From an uncultured Pelagibacteraceae bacterium (lineage in GTDB: Bacteria; Pseudomonadota; Alphaproteobacteria; Pelagibacterales; Pelagibacteraceae), in NCBI GenBank assembly GCA_902569725.1, contig CACFVG010000009.1, positions 1 through 41,561 of the forward strand: DNA of 41,561 bases. The letters run 5' to 3'. Below the pieces are notes generated by a model that had not been told where the DNA came from, searched no databases, and was given only the letters and a program-made list of their open reading frames with translations. The position numbers and the translations under genes are program-made. Shown here in pieces: positions 32,256-41,214 of this stretch; the stretch's first letter is position 1; every line of letters begins with the position of its first letter.

Positions 32256-34907
32256 ATGGAACATTTTTTTTTAGCTTTACTTGTATTAATAATGATAGCT
32301 GCATTAGCATCAGGTTTTCCAGTAGCTTTTGCGTTACCTGGCTCAGCTATTATTTCAATAGGCCTTGCAGCTTTTTTTGGTTATTTATTTTCAGGAGACC
32401 CGAGTGCTTATTTTGCTACAGATGGACCCATTGAATGGTTGACAGCAGGTATTACAAATTTTAGGAGTAATTATTGGGATGTAGAAACTGATACTTTAAT
32501 TGCAATACCTTTATTCATTTTTATGGGTATTATGTTGCAAAAATCCAAAATAGCAGAAGATCTTTTAGTTACAATGGGACAGTTATTTGGCCCTATTCCT
32601 GGAGGACTAGGAATTTCAGTAATTTTTGTTGGAGCTTTACTGGCAGCAACAACAGGTATTGTTGGAGCAACAGTGATTGCAATGGGTTTAATTTCATTAC
32701 CTACAATGTTGAATAATAATTATGACAAAAGCCTTGCTAGCGGAATTGTATGTTCCTCTGGAACACTGGGTCAAATAATACCTCCATCAATTGTTTTAAT
32801 TATTATAGCTGACCAATTGGCTAGCGCTTCTGACGTAGCAAATACAATGAGACAGTCAGATTATAAATTATTTACTGGTGAGTTTAGTATGCCTGGTACA
32901 TTTAGAGTTGGATCAACTAGTGCTGGAGATATGTTTCTCGGAGCATTACTACCGGGGTTAGTACTGGTTGGTTTGTACATGTTATATGTATTTGTATATG
33001 CAAGAATAAATCCTAAAGCAGCTCCTCCCGTTCCATTTGAAGGTCAATTCAATTTCAAATTTTGGACAAAAGTTATTATGGTAATAATTCCTCCATTGGC
33101 ATTAATTTTTGCAGTTCTTGGATCAATATTAATGGGTATAGCAACGGTAAACCAGGCTGGTTCTATTGGAGCAATAGGAGCAACTATGATGGCAGGCTAT
33201 CGTCTCCATCAAGGCAAAAAAGATGAATATTATCCATTAATATTAACTATCATATCTATAATTCCTATTTTTATACTTTCAAAAAATTTTAATTTAAATG
33301 TTAAAGCTTTAGAAACTAGAGACTTTACTGCAATTCTTTTTGCTGCTTTTTTTACTATAACATTCCTAATAGGTATTATTTGGAGTTTTTGGAGAACTTA
33401 TAAAGTAAATGATGTTTTAAAAGAGGTCGTTACAGAAACTTGTGTAACAACTTCTATGGTTTTTATAATTCTTCTCGGAGCAGCAATGTTAACTTCAGGT
33501 TTTAGAGCTTTTGGAGGTGAAGAATTAGTAAGAGATTTTCTACAAGATTTACCAGGAGGATTTTGGACTCAGTTTATTGTTGTAATGGCAGTAATCTTTC
33601 TACTGGGATTTTTTCTAGATTTTATAGAAATTGCTGTAGTTGTTGTTCCTATTATAGCTCCAATACTGCTAGCAGAAACTGGAGCTAACGTAAGTGCTAT
33701 TTGGTTAGGTGTAATGATTGGTATGAACTTACAAACTTCTTTTTTAACCCCCCCATTTGGTTTTGCACTTTTTTATTTAAAAGGAGTTGCACCTAAATTT
33801 ATTACAACCTTAAATATTTGGAAAGGTGTTGTTCCTTTTATAGTATTACAATTAATAGGACTTGGAATTGTAGGTTTTTATCCAACTTTAGTAAATTACT
33901 TACCTGCGAGAACATACTTAACTTCTCATGTAGCTCCTCCTCCAAAGAATCCTAAGCTTCAACATTGCTTACAAGAATATAAATTTGCAATTTACAACAA
34001 TGAAGAACAAAAAATTAAAACTGCTATTGTAGATTTTCAAAAGTTAGTTCCTTCTAACCTTCCTATAGATAAAAAAGAGATTTTCGAAAAACATTTTGAA
34101 AATGCGCTAGGAACTTTTGCTTTAGTTGAAAATTTACAAAAAACTGAGGAAAAGTATAACTTATTTGCTGAAGATTATAGAGACCTTCATTTTAGTGTAA
34201 GAAAGAAACAAAAAAAAATAATAAAAATAGAAAGGAAAATAAAAAAATTAGAGTCTGAAATTAGGAATTTATATCAAGGACAAACAGCTGCAAAAAATAA
34301 AATTAATTTAAAAATTGAAAATTACAAATTAGAAATTGATGAATTAACTAAAGCAATTCCTAAAGAATGGAAAGAAAAAAACAAAGAATTTAAAATTATT
34401 CATAAATCTAAAAATATTCAAACAAAAAAATATAGAAAAAATGTTGATCAAGCATACGAAAATTTAAATCAAATTGTGATATTTATCCAAGATCATGAAA
34501 AATTGGAAAAAATTTCAACAGATTTAAATAAATTAAAAAGTAAAATAAATGAAAAAGATTATAAAAATTCAATATTAATAAGTGAAGATCTTTTGAAAAA
34601 AATTAGAAAAATTTCAGGAACTGGAGAAATTGCAAATAGATTAGATAAATTAAAATCTTTACTTAATAATAGTGAATTAGATTCAGAAAAAATAGAAGAT
34701 CAAAGTTTAAAAATATTTAATTTATATAATAAAGAAATTGAATGGAGAGGTGATGCTAATAAAAATTTACTTTCAGAACTAATGAAATATAATTTAGTTA
34801 TAAAAGATAATATTGGTTTAAGACTTCAATCTAAATTAACTAAAGATCAAGCCAAATATGTTGCAAGTTGTAACTCAATTCATCGAGATATATCTTTAAA
34901 TTTCTAA
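32256..34907 (+). CDS. dctM: TRAP transporter large permease (DctM family) with long C-terminal tail
   Basis: This is the sodium-coupled transport subunit. Residues 1 to about 547 are the DctM membrane domain: GFPVAFALPGSAIISIG (20-36), IPLFIFMGIML, IFVGALLAATTGIVGATVIA, SSGTLGQIIPPSIVLII (167-183), GFFLDFIEIAVVVVPIIAP and NLQTSFLTPPFGFALFYLKG. A loop near 195-225 is longer than in short DctMs, as in the mannitol/chloroaromatic type. After LPARTYLTSHVAPPPKNPK comes a hydrophilic, Lys/Glu-rich tail of about 330 residues with coiled-coil character (KKQKKIIKIERKIKKLESEI). Typical DctMs end at the last helix. The tail's function is unknown. Confidence 0.93.
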   Translation: MEHFFLALLVLIMIAALASGFPVAFALPGSAIISIGLAAFFGYLFSGDPSAYFATDGPIEWLTAGITNFRSNYWDVETDTLIAIPLFIFMGIMLQKSKIAEDLLVTMGQLFGPIPGGLGISVIFVGALLAATTGIVGATVIAMGLISLPTMLNNNYDKSLASGIVCSSGTLGQIIPPSIVLIIIADQLASASDVANTMRQSDYKLFTGEFSMPGTFRVGSTSAGDMFLGALLPGLVLVGLYMLYVFVYARINPKAAPPVPFEGQFNFKFWTKVIMVIIPPLALIFAVLGSILMGIATVNQAGSIGAIGATMMAGYRLHQGKKDEYYPLILTIISIIPIFILSKNFNLNVKALETRDFTAILFAAFFTITFLIGIIWSFWRTYKVNDVLKEVVTETCVTTSMVFIILLGAAMLTSGFRAFGGEELVRDFLQDLPGGFWTQFIVVMAVIFLLGFFLDFIEIAVVVVPIIAPILLAETGANVSAIWLGVMIGMNLQTSFLTPPFGFALFYLKGVAPKFITTLNIWKGVVPFIVLQLIGLGIVGFYPTLVNYLPARTYLTSHVAPPPKNPKLQHCLQEYKFAIYNNEEQKIKTAIVDFQKLVPSNLPIDKKEIFEKHFENALGTFALVENLQKTEEKYNLFAEDYRDLHFSVRKKQKKIIKIERKIKKLESEIRNLYQGQTAAKNKINLKIENYKLEIDELTKAIPKEWKEKNKEFKIIHKSKNIQTKKYRKNVDQAYENLNQIVIFIQDHEKLEKISTDLNKLKSKINEKDYKNSILISEDLLKKIRKISGTGEIANRLDKLKSLLNNSELDSEKIEDQSLKIFNLYNKEIEWRGDANKNLLSELMKYNLVIKDNIGLRLQSKLTKDQAKYVASCNSIHRDISLNF

Positions 34908-34916
34908 TTTAATTAA

Positions 34917-36131
34917 ATGGAAAAAAACATTTTGCCGATTAAAAAAGCGGTATTAATATTTTTTGTATTTGCTTGCGGATATTTTATATCCGCACTTTTA
35001 AGAGCAATTACTGCAACTTTATCACCATTATTAACTTCAGAATTTAATCTAACAGCCGGCGATCTAGGATTATTAGCTGGAGGTTATTTTTTAGGTTTTG
35101 CATCTATGCAAATACCACTTGGATATTTATTAGATAAATATGGTCCCAAAAAAGTTGTTTCATCATTTTTATTAATTGCAATTATCGGTACGGTTGCATT
35201 TGCATTAGCTCAAAGTTTCTCTGGTTTACTTATCTCAAGAATTTTGATTGGAGTTGGTGTTAGCGCTTGTTTAATGGGACCTTTAACTGGTTACAGAATT
35301 TGGTTTGCAGATGAATATCAACAAAGAGCCAATGCATGGATGTTAATGGTGCTTTCAATGGGTTTTGTTTTTTCAACACTACCAGTACAACTTTTATTAC
35401 CAGTTATTGGATGGAGATGGATTTTTGGTTTAATATCTATATTAATATTTCTTATTATAATTTTAACATACCTTTTTATTCCCTCATGGAACATTGAAAA
35501 TAATACTAACAAAAAGAATGTAGGATCTTTATCTGTTGTTTGGAAAAATAAATTTTTTAGAAGTACAATTCCGCTTGGTTTATTTAATTATGGAGGAATG
35601 GTTGCAATTCAAACCTTATGGGCTGGACCCTGGATGGTAAGAGTTGCTGGATACTCACCCTTAGAGAGTGCAACAGGTCTTTTTTGGATTAATATAACAA
35701 TGTTAATAGCTTTTTTTATTTTTGGTTACATTTTACCTAAAATTACAAAACTTGGATTTGAGTCAATGCAAATAATGAAATTTGGACTACCAGTTAGTTA
35801 TTTATCATTACTTGTTATTATTATTTCAGGTGAAAACGCAGGAGTAATACATTTTACTCTATATATACTTACTTCAATTGTACTAACACTTACACAGCCT
35901 GCAGTAGCTTTATCTTTTCCAACTATTTTAGCAGGAAAATCACTTACATCATTTAATTTACTTATTTTTGTAGGCACTTTTATAATGCAATGGGGCATTG
36001 GTTTAATAATTGATTTGTCTCAATTTTTAGGAAAAGGGGAAATTCAAAGTTTTCAAATTTCTTTTACTGTTTATTTGATTATTTGTATTTTAAGCTATTT
36101 ATATTTTATTATGAAAAATAAAAATGAATAA
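34917..36131 (+). CDS. Major facilitator superfamily transporter
   Basis: This 404-residue protein has twelve hydrophobic segments and the MFS motif A loop GYLLDKYGPKKV (69-80) after TM2, plus LLAGGYFLGFASMQIPLG earlier. The first half has GVGVSACLMGPLTGYRIWF. I cannot tell the substrate; general similarity is to anion/organic-acid MFS carriers. It follows dctM by nine bases and overlaps the hydrolase gene by eight, so it is probably part of the TRAP transcript. Confidence 0.88.
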   Translation: MEKNILPIKKAVLIFFVFACGYFISALLRAITATLSPLLTSEFNLTAGDLGLLAGGYFLGFASMQIPLGYLLDKYGPKKVVSSFLLIAIIGTVAFALAQSFSGLLISRILIGVGVSACLMGPLTGYRIWFADEYQQRANAWMLMVLSMGFVFSTLPVQLLLPVIGWRWIFGLISILIFLIIILTYLFIPSWNIENNTNKKNVGSLSVVWKNKFFRSTIPLGLFNYGGMVAIQTLWAGPWMVRVAGYSPLESATGLFWINITMLIAFFIFGYILPKITKLGFESMQIMKFGLPVSYLSLLVIIISGENAGVIHFTLYILTSIVLTLTQPAVALSFPTILAGKSLTSFNLLIFVGTFIMQWGIGLIIDLSQFLGKGEIQSFQISFTVYLIICILSYLYFIMKNKNE

Positions 36132-36939
36132 AAAAAAAATGTTTATTTTATTTATAGTTTTTATAGCAGTTCTAATTTACATAATTTTTGCATTTATACT
36201 ATATAATTCTCAAAGAAGCTTAATGTATCTTCCTACAGAAAATAATTATTCTGGGGACGAACTAACAGTTACAATTGATAAAATAAAAATTAAAAATGAT
36301 GATAATATTGAACTATTAGCCTGGTATCATGAAAAAGATATAGAAAAATATAAAACTATTCTTTTTTTACATGGCAACGCCGGATCTTTGGAAAATAGGA
36401 TACATAAAATTAATCACTTTAATGATATGGATGTGAATTTTTTAATTATTTCATGGAGAGGTTTTAGTGGAAATAAAGGTCAACCAACAGAAAAAGGTCT
36501 TTATAATGATGCAAAGAGCGGAGTTGATTGGTTAAAGAATAAAGGAATTAAAAAAGAAAATATTATAATTTATGGAGAATCTTTAGGCACGGGTGTAGCT
36601 ACTGAAATTGCTCAAAATAATAATTTTGCTGGTGTAATTTTAGAATCGCCTTTTACATCAATGGTAGCTGCTGCAAAATCTAATTATCCGATATTTCCTA
36701 TCAGGTTGCTTCTTAAAGATAAATATGAAAGTGATAAGAAAATTAAAAATATAAAATCTCCCATTTTAATTATGCATGGCGAGGTAGATAAAGTTGTTCC
36801 GTTTTGGATGGGAAAAAAGTTGTATAAATTGGCAAATCAGCCTAAGTACTCATATTTTAATAAGTATGACGATCATATGATGGAATTTAATGAAGATTTA
36901 ATTAACTCAATCAATTCTTTTGTTAAAAGTTTAAATTAA
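36124..36939 (+). CDS. Membrane-anchored alpha/beta hydrolase (ABHD13/YfhR-like)
   Basis: This 271-residue protein has one N-terminal membrane helix (about 6-27), then an alpha/beta hydrolase: LYNSQRSLMYLPTE, oxyanion-hole HGNAG (83-87), WRGFSGNKGQPTE, the nucleophile elbow GESLG (Ser153), a late acid in MHGEVDKVVP, and the catalytic His in KYDDHMMEF. This is the BEM46/ABHD13 pattern. The substrate is unknown. It starts inside the MFS gene. Confidence 0.88.
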   Translation: MNKKKMFILFIVFIAVLIYIIFAFILYNSQRSLMYLPTENNYSGDELTVTIDKIKIKNDDNIELLAWYHEKDIEKYKTILFLHGNAGSLENRIHKINHFNDMDVNFLIISWRGFSGNKGQPTEKGLYNDAKSGVDWLKNKGIKKENIIIYGESLGTGVATEIAQNNNFAGVILESPFTSMVAAAKSNYPIFPIRLLLKDKYESDKKIKNIKSPILIMHGEVDKVVPFWMGKKLYKLANQPKYSYFNKYDDHMMEFNEDLINSINSFVKSLN

Positions 36940-36988
36940 GACACAATCTAAACAAATAGTTTACTCAATTGATTATTAAAAAATCATT

Positions 36989-37549
36989 GTGAGAAAATTA
37001 TTAATTCTTTTATTTATTGTTTTAATTAACAAAACTTCTTTTGCCGAACCTAATAATTTAGAAACTGAAGATTTTTTTTATATTGGTACAATGAAATCTT
37101 ATAATAATGATTTTACACTTTACTTTAAAACGAGAGGAAAAGCAGTATTAGCTAGAGGCGAAGAATTCAATTATATTACTGATTATCCTCAAGATCTATA
37201 TATTTATAATAACCATACCAAATCTGATGAGTCATTAATTTCTTATGATTGGTTTCCCTCAAAAGCAAAACAAATTATAGAAAATTATGATTTTCCAGTA
37301 TTCCCAGAAGATTTTGCATATTATTTATTGAACGATAATAATACTTTAATAATGGTAAGTGCCATCAAAAATATTAATGCTAATTTAGTTTTTGATATTT
37401 CTAAAAGAAATTTAAAAAGATATGACAAAAAGAATAAATTAGAGTTTATAATTTCATCAATTGCAAAGAAATGTGGCTATTTAAGCTTAGATGAAAAATA
37501 TAATTGTAATTATTATAAACCTTTAATTTCTAACAATTTAATTAATTAG
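36989..37549 (+). CDS. Exported protein of unknown function
   Basis: This 186-residue protein has a short signal peptide (MRKLLILLFIVLINKTSFA, cleavage near residue 19). The mature part is acidic and tyrosine/asparagine-rich, with no motif I recognise; two cysteines near the C-terminus (KKCGYLSLDEKYNCNYY) could form a disulfide. The start is GTG at 36989, supported by the signal peptide beginning immediately. Its end overlaps the convergent ftsY by eight bases. Confidence 0.7.
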   Translation: MRKLLILLFIVLINKTSFAEPNNLETEDFFYIGTMKSYNNDFTLYFKTRGKAVLARGEEFNYITDYPQDLYIYNNHTKSDESLISYDWFPSKAKQIIENYDFPVFPEDFAYYLLNDNNTLIMVSAIKNINANLVFDISKRNLKRYDKKNKLEFIISSIAKKCGYLSLDEKYNCNYYKPLISNNLIN

Positions 37550-38459
37550 TTGTAATAAAAGCTTCCGCAAATTGTTCTGCTTTAAAAATTTGTAAATCAT
37601 CTTCCTTTTCACCTAAACCTAAAGCAATAATTGGTAATTTATATTTTTTTGCAATTGCAATTAAAATACCACCTTTTGCAGTTCCATCTAGTTTTGTCAT
37701 AATCAATCCTGTTATTGGAATTATCTTATTAAATTCTTCAACCTGATTAATTACATTTTGTCCAGAAGTTGCATCCAAAACTAATAAAACTTCGTGAGGA
37801 GCATTTGGGTCAATTTTTTTTGTTACATTTGCAATTTTTTTATATTCTTCCATTAAGTTTTTTTTATTTTGAAGTCTTCCCGCTGTATCTATTAAGACAT
37901 GTGTAAATTGATTTTTTATCGCTTCATCTACAGCTTTATATGCAACAGATGCAGGGTCGGATCCTTGAGAAGATTTGATGATTTCTACATCTATTTTTTT
38001 AGCCCAATTTTCTAATTGTTCTATTGCTGCGGCCCTAAATGTATCTGATGCTGAAAAAAGAACTTTATTATCATTAGATTTTAATATTTTTCCTATTTTT
38101 CCTATTGTCGTAGTTTTTCCAACACCATTAACTCCTGAGACAAGAATAGCATTTAAATAATTTTTGTTTTTAAAAAAATTTTCGTTTTCCAACGGAGACA
38201 TTAAATCAATTATATAATTTTTAAGAATTGAATTAATTTCATCAATTTTATTTTTATTTGGATCAATTTTTTTTTCAGATATTATATTTCTAATTTCCTC
38301 AGATGCTGCTACACCTACATCAGATTGAATTAGAAATTCTTCAATTTCATTAAGTGTCTTATCATCTATTTCTTTTTTTATAATTATTTCTTTAAGACCT
38401 GATGTAAAAGTAGACGCACTTTTTTTAAAACCTAATTTAAATTTTTCAAAAATACCCAT
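37542..38459 (-). CDS. ftsY: Signal recognition particle receptor FtsY
   Basis: This 305-residue SRP-family GTPase consists of an N-domain helix bundle and a G-domain: GVNGVGKTTTIGKIG (109-123, Lys115), DTFRAAAIEQL (139-149), DTAGRLQNKKNL, and TKLDGTAKGG. It lacks the long acidic A domain of E. coli FtsY, with a short basic N-terminus (MGIFEKFKLGFKKS) instead, as in many alphaproteobacteria. FtsY docks Ffh-ribosome complexes at the membrane. Its start shares a base with the dapF stop (TAATG). The partner gene ffh lies about 1 kb away on the other strand. Confidence 0.97.
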   Translation of the reverse strand: MGIFEKFKLGFKKSASTFTSGLKEIIIKKEIDDKTLNEIEEFLIQSDVGVAASEEIRNIISEKKIDPNKNKIDEINSILKNYIIDLMSPLENENFFKNKNYLNAILVSGVNGVGKTTTIGKIGKILKSNDNKVLFSASDTFRAAAIEQLENWAKKIDVEIIKSSQGSDPASVAYKAVDEAIKNQFTHVLIDTAGRLQNKKNLMEEYKKIANVTKKIDPNAPHEVLLVLDATSGQNVINQVEEFNKIIPITGLIMTKLDGTAKGGILIAIAKKYKLPIIALGLGEKEDDLQIFKAEQFAEAFITTN

Positions 38460-39283
38460 TAAATATTTATATTAATTTGATCTATATTTGAAACAGGCCC
38501 ACTCATAAAAATATTTTTACTTTCATCTATGAGGATTGATAGTTTTCCTAATTCAAATTCTATTTCAGTTTTATTTTTAATTTTGCCATTAATTTTTGCA
38601 GCATAAGCTGTTGCGCAAGCAGCAGTACCACAAGCTTTTGTTAGCCCAGCACCTCTCTCCCACACTTTAACTTTAATATTATTTTCATTAATTATATTTG
38701 CCAAAGTAACATTACATTTTTCAGGAAATAATTTATCGTTTTCAATTTCTGGTCCAATTTTTTCTAAATTAAAATCTTCTATATTATTTACAAAAAAAAC
38801 GATATGTGGATTTCCAACATTTACTACCGTACCACCAAAATATTCTTTATTATTTTTATCAATAATTTTATATTTCAAATTAATTGTATCTAATTTTTTC
38901 ACTAAAGGAATTTCATTCCAATTAGTTTTTGCTGGTCCTATTTTTGTTTCTACTAATTTCTCACTTAAAATTTTTGATTCTAAATTTCCAGATTCAGTCC
39001 CCAATATAATTTTATTTTTGTGCATTTCTTTTGACAATAAATAAGCTACACATCTAGTTCCATTTCCGCATGCACCAGAAAAACTTCCATCCGAATTATA
39101 AAATTCTATATTAGCATCAATTTTTTCATTTTTTTTTATAAAAATAAGTTGATCGCAGCCAATAAAATTTCTATTACATATTTTTTTAATTTGATCGTTG
39201 CTTAACTCAATTCGATCTTGTCGTTGATCAATGATTACAAAATCATTTCCTAAACCATCCATTTTAAAAGCTTTGAATTCCAT
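38459..39283 (-). CDS. dapF: Diaminopimelate epimerase
   Basis: DapF converts LL- to meso-diaminopimelate for lysine and peptidoglycan synthesis. The 274-residue protein has the start FKAFKMDGLGNDFVIID, the first catalytic cysteine in SGACGNGTRCVAYLL (Cys72), the second in TKACGTAACATAYAA, and the GNPHIVFFV strand. It overlaps ftsY by one base; linkage of dapF with ftsY is common in alphaproteobacteria. It is divergent from ffh across a structured 157-base region. Confidence 0.97.
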   Translation of the reverse strand: MEFKAFKMDGLGNDFVIIDQRQDRIELSNDQIKKICNRNFIGCDQLIFIKKNEKIDANIEFYNSDGSFSGACGNGTRCVAYLLSKEMHKNKIILGTESGNLESKILSEKLVETKIGPAKTNWNEIPLVKKLDTINLKYKIIDKNNKEYFGGTVVNVGNPHIVFFVNNIEDFNLEKIGPEIENDKLFPEKCNVTLANIINENNIKVKVWERGAGLTKACGTAACATAYAAKINGKIKNKTEIEFELGKLSILIDESKNIFMSGPVSNIDQININI

Positions 39284-39332
39284 ATAATAATATTTAACTT
39301 ATTTATTGACTTTTTGAACCTCTATTATAGTT

Positions 39333-39424
39333 TATCGCAGTTTCCGCAAAATAAGCAATTTGCGGTGTCTTTGGTAACAAAGAGATCGACACCAGTCTGC
39401 GAGGGTTCGCCCACTGGTGCGATA
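39333..39424 (+). ncRNA. Candidate structured RNA or leader upstream of ffh
   Basis: The region is GC-rich for this genome and full of paired segments. An outer helix joins TATCGCA (39333-39339) to TGCGATA (39418-39424). Inside are CCGCAAA/TTTGCGG (39344-39350 with 39359-39365), GGTGTC/GACACC (39364-39369 with 39388-39393) capped by TTTG-GTAA-CAAA (a GNRA loop), and ACCAGT/ACTGGT (39391-39396 with 39413-39418) capped by GGG-TTCG-CCC (a UUCG loop). TCGCAG (39335-39340) can instead pair with CTGCGA (39397-39402). A TTGACT box lies at 39306-39311. It ends 16 bases before the ffh ATG. It is not 4.5S RNA: the GGAAGGAAGCAGC core is absent. Confidence 0.65.
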
Positions 39425-39440
39425 GCTGCTGGATTAAAAT

Positions 39441-40799
39441 ATGTTTGAGAATTTGACAAATAAATTTGAAGAAGTTTTTTCTTCACTAAAAAAAGCACCA
39501 TCGCTTGATGAAAAACAAGTTGATGAAGGACTTAGAGGTATAAGACAAGCTTTACTAGAAGCAGATGTGACTTTAGATGTTGCAAAGCAATTCATTGAAA
39601 ATGTTAAGCCAAAAGCTTTAGGTCAAGAAATAATTAGATCTACTTCACCAGGACAAATGGTGGTTAAAATAGTTTACGACGAATTGATAAAATTACTTGG
39701 TGAAAAAAACGAAGATATAAATTTAAATGCAGTTCCACCTGTTCCTATGATGTTAGTAGGACTTCAGGGCTCAGGAAAAACAACTACAACTGCTAAATTA
39801 GCAAAATTTTTAGAAAAAAATAAAAAAAAGAAAATTATGATGGTTAGTCTTGACGTTTACAGACCAGCTGCCCAAGAACAACTTAAATCTCTTGGTGAAC
39901 AAAATAATATTTTAACATTACCAATTATTGAGGGACAATTACCGGCAGATATTTGTAGAAGAGCAATTAGTGCAGCAAACTTAAATGGAGCTGAGATAAT
40001 TCTATTTGATACTGCAGGACGTACTCAAATAGATCTTCAAATGATGAGTGAGATCAAGCAAATAGAAAGCATAATTAAACCAACAGAAACTTTTCTAGTT
40101 GCAGATTCTTTAACAGGACAAGTTGCAGCTGAAGTAGCAAAAGAATTTAAAAATACTGTAAACCTTACAGGTATAATTTTAACAAGAGCAGACGGAGATG
40201 CCAGAGGAGGAGCAGCAGTAAGCATGAAATATGTTTCAAATGTTTCTATTAAATTTTTAGGTATTGGAGAAAAAATCGAAAATTTAGAAGTTTTTCATCC
40301 TGATAGAATTGCAAATAGAATTCTTGGTATGGGAGATATTGTTTCTCTTGTAGAAAAAGCATCTCAAGATTTAAGTGAGGAAAATTTAAAGAAAACAGAA
40401 GAAAATTTAAAAAAAGGTAGTTTTTCTATGGAAGATTATTTAATTCAGTTAAGACAAATGAAAAAAATGGGTGGAATTGAAGGTGTTATGTCTTTTCTTC
40501 CTGGAGTTTCAAAAGTAAAATCTCAAATGGATCAAGCTGGCATTGATGAATCAATTATTTCTCAAAATGAAGCAATAATTTTATCAATGACAAAAAAAGA
40601 AAGACAGAACCCAAAGATTATTGATGGTTCTAGAAGAAAAAGAATTGCTAATGGCTCTGGAACAGATGTGGCCACTATCAATAAATTGTTAAAACAATTT
40701 AAAATGATGTCTGAAATGATGAAAAAGATGTCAAAAGGAAACTTGAAAGGTATTATAGATAAAGGAATACCTCCAGAGCTTTTTAATCAACTAAAATAA
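39441..40799 (+). CDS. ffh: Signal recognition particle protein Ffh
   Basis: Ffh is the SRP GTPase that binds signal peptides and 4.5S RNA. The 452-residue protein has an NG domain with GLQGSGKTTTTAKLA (107-121, Lys113), DVYRPAAQEQL, DTAGRTQIDL and TRADGDARGGAA. Its methionine-rich M domain contains RQMKKMGGIEGVMSFLPG, the RNA-binding helix-turn-helix around SMTKKERQNPKIIDGSRRKR, and KMMSEMMKKMSKG near the end. The length is normal. No clear Shine-Dalgarno precedes the ATG, where the structured leader ends. It is followed by rpsP after 14 bases. Confidence 0.97.
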   Translation: MFENLTNKFEEVFSSLKKAPSLDEKQVDEGLRGIRQALLEADVTLDVAKQFIENVKPKALGQEIIRSTSPGQMVVKIVYDELIKLLGEKNEDINLNAVPPVPMMLVGLQGSGKTTTTAKLAKFLEKNKKKKIMMVSLDVYRPAAQEQLKSLGEQNNILTLPIIEGQLPADICRRAISAANLNGAEIILFDTAGRTQIDLQMMSEIKQIESIIKPTETFLVADSLTGQVAAEVAKEFKNTVNLTGIILTRADGDARGGAAVSMKYVSNVSIKFLGIGEKIENLEVFHPDRIANRILGMGDIVSLVEKASQDLSEENLKKTEENLKKGSFSMEDYLIQLRQMKKMGGIEGVMSFLPGVSKVKSQMDQAGIDESIISQNEAIILSMTKKERQNPKIIDGSRRKRIANGSGTDVATINKLLKQFKMMSEMMKKMSKGNLKGIIDKGIPPELFNQLK

Positions 40800-40813
40800 T
40801 AAAAGGAGAATAA

Positions 40814-41212
40814 ATGCTAAAACTTAGATTATCTATGGGAGGAACAAAAAAAAGACCCGTATATAAAATTGTAGTAGCAGACAGTAGGTTTGCAAGAGAC
40901 GGAAGGTTTATTGAAAAACTTGGTTTTTTTAATCCCCTGCTTCCAAAAGAAAAAAAAGAAAGAGTAGGATTAGAAAAGGAAAGAATTAAATATTGGCTAA
41001 GCCAAGGTGCTCAGCCTACAACAAGGGTAGCAAGAATTCTTGGTGAAAACGAAATGATGGAAATGCCTCCGAAGGGTAATAATCCACAAAAAGCTATACC
41101 AAAAAAAGATAGAAAAAAAGAAGAAGGAGAAGCAAAAAGTGAAGCTTCAGCTGACGCTCCAAAAACGGAAGAAAAAAAAGCTGACGCTCCAAAAACGGAA
41201 GAAAAAAAATAA
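40814..41212 (+). CDS. rpsP: 30S ribosomal protein S16 with repeat-bearing C-terminal tail
   Basis: Residues 1 to about 80 are a normal S16: [20 protein letters not shown], then [20 protein letters not shown] and [20 protein letters not shown]. After this comes a tail of about 50 residues, charged and alanine-rich, ending in a tandem [10 protein letters not shown] repeated twice. Extended S16 tails are common in alphaproteobacteria. A strong Shine-Dalgarno AAGGAG (40803-40808) sits five bases before the ATG, in contrast with ffh. trmD starts two bases after the stop. Confidence 0.97.
   Translation: MLKLRLSMGGTKKRPVYKIVVADSRFARDGRFIEKLGFFNPLLPKEKKERVGLEKERIKYWLSQGAQPTTRVARILGENEMMEMPPKGNNPQKAIPKKDRKKEEGEAKSEASADAPKTEEKKADAPKTEEKK
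41150..41209 (+). repeat. Two tandem 30-bp exact repeats in the rpsP tail
   Basis: The units at 41150-41179 and 41180-41209 are identical over 30 bases. Each encodes [10 protein letters not shown] in frame and contains a run of eight A's. The stop codon follows the second unit directly. The copy number could vary among strains by slipped replication. Confidence 0.95.
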
Positions 41213-41214
41213 AA

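Noticed and set aside
39333-39424. Region before ffh as the 4.5S (SRP) RNA gene
   Set aside because: Its place next to ffh is tempting, but the conserved domain IV core (GGAAGGAAGCAGC) is absent on both strands.
39333-39424. Region before ffh as a tRNA gene
   Set aside because: It has a 7-bp outer helix, about 90 bases and a GGTTCG string, but no proper T-stem next to the outer helix, no D-arm consensus and no anticodon arm.
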